Shown here: in pieces, positions 59,317 to 64,000 of the stretch
Numbering within the stretch: the first letter of the stretch is position 1
Layout of the letters: each line of letters begins with the position of its first letter
NCBI RefSeq assembly: GCF_017916255.1
Contig: NZ_CP072827.1
Coordinates: forward strand, 6,783,501 to 6,847,500
Direction: 5' to 3'
Length of the DNA: 64,000 nucleotides
Source: Streptomyces mobaraensis NBRC 13819 = DSM 40847
GTDB lineage: Bacteria > Actinomycetota > Actinomycetes > Streptomycetales > Streptomycetaceae
The notes under the pieces: generated by a model
Databases searched by the model: none
What the model saw: the letters and a program-made list of their open reading frames with translations, nothing else
Told to the model about the DNA's origin: nothing
Translations under genes and position numbers: made by a program

Positions 59317-60429
59317 TCATCCGCGGGTGCGCTCGTACTCGCGGAGGAAGCCGGCCAGGGCCCGGACGCCGGCCGGGGGCATCCCGTTGTAGACCGAGGC
59401 GCGGACGCCGCCGACGCTGCGGTGGCCGGCGAGCCCCCGCAGCCCCTCCGCGTCCGCCCGGCGCAGGAAGTCGGCCGTCGCCCGGGCGTCCGGCAGCCGG
59501 AAGGTGATGTTGGTGACGGACCGGTGGGCGGGGTGCGCGGTCGGGCGGTAGAACGCCGACCGGTCCAGCTCCCGGTAGAGCACGTCCGCCTTGTCCCGGT
59601 CGGCGCGCTCGACGGCGTCCAGGCCGCCCTGCTCCCCGACCCAGTCCAGGACGAGGGAGAGGACGAACAGGGCGAAGGTGTTGGGTGTGTTGTGCAGCGA
59701 CCGGCTCTCGGCGTACACCGCGTAGTCCAGCAGGAGCGGCGTCCCGGGCAGGGCGTGGCCGAGCAGGTCGTCGCGGACGACGACCAGGGCCAGGCTCGAC
59801 GGCCCGAGGTTCTTCTGGAAGCCCGCGTAGACGACGCCGAAGCGGGAGAAGTCCAGCCGCCGGGAGAGGACGTCGGACGTGGCGTCGGCCACCAGCGGGG
59901 CCGGGAGGCCGTGCGGGAAGGAGTGCCAGCGCGTCCCGTACACCGTGTTGTTGCTCGTCAGGTGGACGTACGCGGCGTCCGGCGGGCAGTCGTCCGGGTG
60001 CACGGCCGGTATCCGGTCGAAGCCGGTGTCCGCGCTGCTCGCGACCACGGCGGCCGTGCCGTAGCGGGCTCCCTCCGCCCGGGCCTGCCGGGCGAAGAAG
60101 CCGGTCTCCACGTAGCCGGACGTACGGCTCGGCGAGCGGGAGACGAGGTTGAGGGGCACGGCGGAGCACTGCATGCGCGCCCCGCCGTGCACGAACAGCA
60201 CGTGGTGGCCGTCGGGCACCCCGCACAGCTCCCGGAACCGGGTGACGGCCGACTCCAGCAGCGCGGTGAACCGGGGGCTCTTGTGGCTGATCTCGACGAT
60301 CGAGGCGCCGTCGTCCGCGTGCGCCGCGAATTCCTCGCGGACCCGGCGCATCACGGACCGGGGCAGCGTCGCCGGCCCCGCGCAGAAGTTGTACGCGTAC
60401 CCGCCACCGGTGTCCCCGCCCCCGGCCAT
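59317..60429 (-). CDS. Phosphoserine aminotransferase-like enzyme (SerC family)
   Basis: 370 residues, PLP enzyme. NFCAGPATLPRSVM near 14, VEISHKSPRF near 45 (SerC has S-H-R/K-S), FVHGGARMQCSAVPLNLV near 80, ADATSDVLSRRLDFSRFGVVYAGFQKNLGP with the PLP Lys near 205, and GLAGHRSVGGVRASVYN at the end. Length and motifs match SerC, so it may be a paralog serving the local pathway. Last of a four-gene minus-strand operon. Confidence 0.87.
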   Translation of the reverse strand: MAGGGDTGGGYAYNFCAGPATLPRSVMRRVREEFAAHADDGASIVEISHKSPRFTALLESAVTRFRELCGVPDGHHVLFVHGGARMQCSAVPLNLVSRSPSRTSGYVETGFFARQARAEGARYGTAAVVASSADTGFDRIPAVHPDDCPPDAAYVHLTSNNTVYGTRWHSFPHGLPAPLVADATSDVLSRRLDFSRFGVVYAGFQKNLGPSSLALVVVRDDLLGHALPGTPLLLDYAVYAESRSLHNTPNTFALFVLSLVLDWVGEQGGLDAVERADRDKADVLYRELDRSAFYRPTAHPAHRSVTNITFRLPDARATADFLRRADAEGLRGLAGHRSVGGVRASVYNGMPPAGVRALAGFLREYERTRG

Positions 60430-60433
60430 CGCG

Positions 60434-61816
60434 TCACAACCGCAGCCGGTCGACGAGCGCCTCGACGCCGTGCCGCTCCAGGCAGGTGACGGTGTCGGCC
60501 GACGGGCTGGTGCGCTCCGCCAACCGGCGTGCCAGCGGCGCCAGTTCGACCGACGGCGCCACCGGGTCGCGCCGCAGCGAGCGCTCCGCCAGGTCGAACG
60601 CCGCCGCCCCCCACTCGGGGAGCGGCCGACCGCGCAGCCGGGCCGACCAGCCGTGCGCCAGGACGTCCTCCGTCGCCGACCGGACGTCGTCCAGCGTCCA
60701 CTCCGCGGTCAGGTCGCGGCAGCCGTCCGGGTCGCCCAGCCAGCCCAGGAACATCGCCAGCCAGGCGAACGTCTCGGCGCGGCCCATCGTCGGCAGGTGC
60801 CGGATCTCGACGAAGCAGCCGCGCCCGCCGTCCGCCAGCACCTCCTCGGCCCGCCCGGCCGCCACCGCCGCGACGATGTCCGGCACGTCGAGCGACTCGT
60901 CCAGGCGCACCCGGATCCGGACGGCCGGCCAGTAGTGGACCAGTCCGGTGGCGAGGTCCGCGGACGTGCAGCGCAGCGTCCGCTTCACGCCCCGCTGGTC
61001 CACGAAGTCCGCCCGGCCCGCCGTGGCGAACTCCGCCGTGGTCAGCCCGGGATCGACCGGGGCGTGGACCGCGCCCTCCCGCTCGACCTGGAAGACCGGC
61101 CGCGCCCACGCCTCCCGCACGTAGTCGGACAGGTCGCGGTAGAGGTGGTGGGGGAGGAGCAGGCGGTGGGCGAAGAACGGGTTCGACGCGGCGAGTTCGG
61201 TGTAGCCGCGCAGCCGGAGGGAGTGCCACGGCCGGACGGACCCGCCGAAGACCGCGTCGTTGGAGCCCCAGGCGAAGACCAGCGGGGTGAGCTTGATCAG
61301 GGTGTCGCAGGCGGTGACGGCCGCGTCGAGAGGGACGTCGACGTTGAACTGGACGGCCGCGAAGCCGGGCCACGCGTCGGCCGCGTAGTGGCCCGGGTAC
61401 CGCTCGGCCCGCTCCAGCCAGAGCCGGTAGTGGGCCTTGTCGGCGAGCCAGGGGGCGCCCAGGGTCTCCGTCCGCGGCTGGCAGCCGTGGCCCAGCGCCG
61501 ACAGCCCCTCCGCGGCGAGCGCCGGCAGCAGCACGTCGTCCAGGCAGGCGTGCCACGCCGCCTTGGCCCGGGCGAAGTCCTCCTCCGGCGGCAGGGCCGC
61601 CTCGACGGTGCAGAACCCGTAGTCGGTGCCGATGTCGAGCGTCCCGCCGGGGAGCGCCGCCCGGACGCCCAGGGTCTCCCCGCCCGGCCGGTCGGCATAC
61701 GAGCGGAAGCCGTCCTGCCCGGCGAGGCGGCGGAACACGGCCCGTACCGCCTCCCGCCCGGCCGCGAAGCCGTGCCGGTCGACCACGGGCAGTTCCGACT
61801 CGATACCGATCTTCAT
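60434..61816 (-). CDS. GCS2-family glutamate-cysteine ligase-like enzyme
   Basis: 460 residues. MKIGIESELPVVDRHG (Mg/substrate Glu), LDIGTDYGFCTVEAALPP, FAAVQFNVDVPLDAAVTA, WGSNDAVFGGSVRPWHS and GCFVEIRHLPTMGRAETFAW follow the carboxylate-amine ligase fold. It is clearly different from EgtA at 31811. It likely forms an amide between an amino acid carboxylate and an amine in a local pathway. ATGA overlap with the O-methyltransferase gene; four bases before serC-like. Confidence 0.85.
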   Translation of the reverse strand: MKIGIESELPVVDRHGFAAGREAVRAVFRRLAGQDGFRSYADRPGGETLGVRAALPGGTLDIGTDYGFCTVEAALPPEEDFARAKAAWHACLDDVLLPALAAEGLSALGHGCQPRTETLGAPWLADKAHYRLWLERAERYPGHYAADAWPGFAAVQFNVDVPLDAAVTACDTLIKLTPLVFAWGSNDAVFGGSVRPWHSLRLRGYTELAASNPFFAHRLLLPHHLYRDLSDYVREAWARPVFQVEREGAVHAPVDPGLTTAEFATAGRADFVDQRGVKRTLRCTSADLATGLVHYWPAVRIRVRLDESLDVPDIVAAVAAGRAEEVLADGGRGCFVEIRHLPTMGRAETFAWLAMFLGWLGDPDGCRDLTAEWTLDDVRSATEDVLAHGWSARLRGRPLPEWGAAAFDLAERSLRRDPVAPSVELAPLARRLAERTSPSADTVTCLERHGVEALVDRLRL

Positions 61817-62568
61817 CTGGGCGGGCCTCCGTCGCGAGGAGTGGCGGGGGTGACGGGGGACACGCTAGGTGCGGCGGGAGTGGAGCGCTCGTCGATGAGC
61901 CGGTCTTCACACTTGACGGTGACCTCCAGGCCGGCGCCGACGGACACCACTTGACTCCGGGCGTCGGACAGCCCGGCGAGGTGCCGCCGGTACCCGGCGA
62001 TCACCGCCGCGTTCTTCTTCGGGGTCAGGATGTTGTCGGCCACGACCAGCCCGCCCGGCGCCACGGCCGGCCAGCACGCCTCGAAGTCGCGCACGTACAG
62101 CTCCTTCCAGTGGTCCAGCAGCACCAGATCGAGCGGTGCGGGCAGGGCGGGGACCAGCTCGGGCGCCTCGCACGCCGTCAGCTCGACGACGTCCTCCAGC
62201 CCGGCCGCCCGCAGGTTCGCCCGCTGCTCGGCCCGCTTCCCGTCGACCGGCTCGATGGAGTACACCCGGCCGCCGGTCGCCCGGACCGCCTCGGCCAGCC
62301 ACAGCGTCGAGTAGCCCACCGATCCGCCGACCTCCAGCACGGTCCGCGCCCGGGCGGACCGCACCAGGGTGTTCAGGAACAGGCCCGACTCGGGGCCGAC
62401 GTCCAGCATGAACTCCGCCGCCCGCCCGCGCAGCGCGCCGACCGCCCGCAGCGCCTCCATCTCCGCCCGCTCCTTGTCCGACCGCTCCTCCAGGGCGCGG
62501 AGCACCGAGGCGACGCGCGGGTCGAGGCCGGACGTGACGGCGGCCGTCTCCGCCGGATCGCCGGTCAC
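61813..62568 (-). CDS. CCoAOMT-type O-methyltransferase
   Basis: 251 residues, GTG start overlapping the amidohydrolase stop (GTGA). TVLEVGGSVGYSTLWLAEAV near 85 (SAM loop), YSIEPVDGKRAEQRANL, LDLVLLDHWKELYV (metal Asp) near 158, VVADNILTPKKN. Family 3 enzymes methylate catechol-type or carboxylate groups with Mg. A Pro/Ser/Thr-rich tail follows. Confidence 0.9.
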   Translation of the reverse strand: MTGDPAETAAVTSGLDPRVASVLRALEERSDKERAEMEALRAVGALRGRAAEFMLDVGPESGLFLNTLVRSARARTVLEVGGSVGYSTLWLAEAVRATGGRVYSIEPVDGKRAEQRANLRAAGLEDVVELTACEAPELVPALPAPLDLVLLDHWKELYVRDFEACWPAVAPGGLVVADNILTPKKNAAVIAGYRRHLAGLSDARSQVVSVGAGLEVTVKCEDRLIDERSTPAAPSVSPVTPATPRDGGPPR

Positions 62569-63749
62569 GGGACGGCCGGGTCTTCGGCGGCGGCACCGTA
62601 GAAGCGGCGGGCGTTCTCGTACAGGATCTTGCGCTTCTGCTCCTCGCCGACGTCCTTGCGGTCCGTCAGCCCGGTGACCGCACCCGGGAACGTGGCGTCG
62701 AAGTGCGGGAAGTCGCTGGCGAACAGCAGGTTGTCCTCCAGCCCCTGGTCGATCAGCATCGGCAGCAGCGGGTCCTCCGGCTCGATGCCGAGGTAGCACT
62801 GGCGCTTGAAGTACGCGCTCGGCGGCTCCGGCAGCGGCGGCCGGTCCTTGGCGAACTGCAGTACGTGGTCGTCCATCCGGTGCAGCCAGAACGGCGCCCA
62901 GCCGGCACCGCTCTCCATGAAGGCGAGCCGCAGCCCCGGGAAGCGCTCCAGCACCCCGCCGGTGATCAGCAGCATCACGGCCGTCATGTGCTCGAAGGTG
63001 TGGCTGACCAGATGGCCTTGCATCGTGTCATGCGTGCGCTCCGTCCCGATCCGCGGGATCTTCGCGACCCCGAACCCCTCGTGGAACGCCACCGCCGTGC
63101 CGTGCCGCTCGCACTCCTCCCACAGCAGGTCGTAGACCTCGTCGTCGACGTTCGTGCCCGCGACCGTGTTGGGGCGCAGGATGACGGCCCGTACGCCCTT
63201 GGCGCGCACCCGCCGCAACTCCTCGACGGCGAGCACCACGTCGTGCTGCGGCAGCACGGCCACCGGGACCAGCCGCTCGGGAGCGGCGGCGCAGTAGGAG
63301 ACCGCGTAGTCGTTGTACGCCGCGGCGAGCGCGGCGGCGAAGGCCGCGCTGCGCAGCGCGGGCAGCAGGCCGAGGACCTTGGACGGGAAGACGAACGCCT
63401 TGTCGATGCCCTCGTGGTCCATCGCGGCGATCCGGTCGCGCGGATCGAGCCCCCCGCGTTTGAGCGCGCTCAGCACCTCCACCACGGCCGGCTCCTCCAG
63501 CGCCCAGCTGCCCGGCGTGTAGGTGGCCCCCTGGGTGGTGCCGAACCAGGCCGCCTGGGTGGGACGGCCGTGGAAGGTGGGCGACGGTGTCTCGATGATC
63601 CGGCCCTCGGCGACGAGCACGTCGTCCTCGTAGCGGGGCATCCACGGCGCGTACTTCTCCGGAAGGCTGTCCCGCCACCAGGCGTCGGAGTCGGGGAGCA
63701 CGATGTGGCAGTCGGCGTCGAGCACAGGATGATCAGGGCGTGCGGTCAT
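62565..63749 (-). CDS. Amidohydrolase-2 family metal hydrolase/decarboxylase
   Basis: 394 residues. LDADCHIVLPDSDAWW near 10 (metal motif DxDxH), FHEGFGVAKIPRIG near 220, SHTFEHMTAVMLLITGG and LLFASDFPHFDATFPGA near 340 (metal Asp). Resembles the ACMSD / γ-resorcylate decarboxylase group, so it could decarboxylate an aromatic acid or hydrolyse an amide. First gene of the operon amidohydrolase-OMT-GCS2-SerC. Confidence 0.9.
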   Translation of the reverse strand: MTARPDHPVLDADCHIVLPDSDAWWRDSLPEKYAPWMPRYEDDVLVAEGRIIETPSPTFHGRPTQAAWFGTTQGATYTPGSWALEEPAVVEVLSALKRGGLDPRDRIAAMDHEGIDKAFVFPSKVLGLLPALRSAAFAAALAAAYNDYAVSYCAAAPERLVPVAVLPQHDVVLAVEELRRVRAKGVRAVILRPNTVAGTNVDDEVYDLLWEECERHGTAVAFHEGFGVAKIPRIGTERTHDTMQGHLVSHTFEHMTAVMLLITGGVLERFPGLRLAFMESGAGWAPFWLHRMDDHVLQFAKDRPPLPEPPSAYFKRQCYLGIEPEDPLLPMLIDQGLEDNLLFASDFPHFDATFPGAVTGLTDRKDVGEEQKRKILYENARRFYGAAAEDPAVP

Positions 63750-63796
63750 GGCACCACTCCAGGAGGTCTCTGCGCTGATCCCGGGACTCTCTACCC

Positions 63797-63814
63797 GGTC
63801 TACCCGGGTAGACC
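63797..63814. promoter_or_regulatory. Perfect 18-bp palindrome in divergent promoter region
   Basis: GGTCTACCCGGGTAGACC, preceded by another CTACCCGG half-site at 63791. Lies between the amidohydrolase operon and the rightward gene at 63959; probable operator for a dimeric regulator not seen in the window. Confidence 0.75.
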
Positions 63815-63958
63815 ACCCGGAACGCGGGGATCCGTCCGGGGTTCCGCGACGTTGGCGCGAACACGTGGGGCGGCGGCCACCGCCCCTTCTCCAGCGGAGT
63901 CCATCGCCCTACCTTCTCGGTGACACGACTGTGCGAGCCCCCGTCAGGCGGACGCCTC

Positions 63959-64000
63959 ATGACCGTCACCCCGCACGGCAGCAGCCCTTCCCCGTGGTCC
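63959..64000 (+). CDS. Gene start cut by window edge
   Basis: ATG followed by TVTPHGSSPSPWS, open to the last base. Divergent from the amidohydrolase operon. Too short to identify. Confidence 0.5.
   Translation, partial: MTVTPHGSSPSPWS

Overview
The window reads as chromosome of a high-GC actinomycete, almost certainly Streptomyces. Codons are strongly GC-ending, GTG starts and ATGA/GTGA stop-start overlaps are common, and it carries an ergothioneine operon, CsoR-type copper boxes, SCO6745-family and DUF4239 proteins. It joins an integrated temperate phage (1 to about 25070, left end outside the window) to native chromosome (about 25070-64000).

Prophage, early arm (1-11.2 kb). All genes read rightward in tightly overlapping operons: endonuclease VII, a primase split over two frames, DUF3310, a sigma-like protein, a class II ribonucleotide reductase, ThyX, a glutaredoxin-like protein, a family A DNA polymerase, dCMP deaminase and an Lsr2-like protein, with many micro-ORFs between them. 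Eight same-orientation copies of a 14-bp element (consensus CTTKACATCCACAC, one copy with A at position 4) lie mostly just upstream of ribosome binding sites. The reverse complement contains GTGGATGTCAAG, the core of the L5/Bxb1-type stoperator, and gene content and order match the right arm of cluster A-like actinobacteriophages.

Prophage, cargo (11.2-23.0 kb). Between the early arm and the integrase, bounded by hairpins, sits a complete FxLD-type lanthipeptide locus: XRE regulator, three small coupled genes, PIMT-like methyltransferase, precursor, full-length LanB, LanC, a separate SpaB_C-type protein and two unknown genes. No transporter or leader protease is visible.

Prophage, integration module (23.0-25.1 kb). 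A large serine integrase lies tail-to-tail with an intact dodecin gene. Immediately beyond, the host dodecin gene is cut after codon 39 and continues into phage sequence. The element therefore appears to integrate into dodecin while carrying a replacement copy.

Chromosome (25.2-64 kb). In order: ABC exporter pair, universal stress protein, egtABCD, DUF4239 protein, a GntR / radical SAM / NUDIX unit with two inverted-repeat operators, AidB-like dehydrogenase, two-component system with lipoprotein, copA/copZ with three CsoR boxes, MacB-type ABC pair beside a NarL-type two-component system, P-loop kinase, SCO6745 protein, an ABC permease next to an unusual hydrolase-TM-ABC ATPase fusion, and from 54.4 kb to the edge a possible biosynthetic locus. 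That last locus has an editing-domain-less threonyl-tRNA synthetase behind a Thr/His-codon leader peptide and attenuator, a fumarase/PurB-superfamily lyase, two methyltransferases, a SerC-like aminotransferase, a GCS2 ligase and an amidohydrolase.
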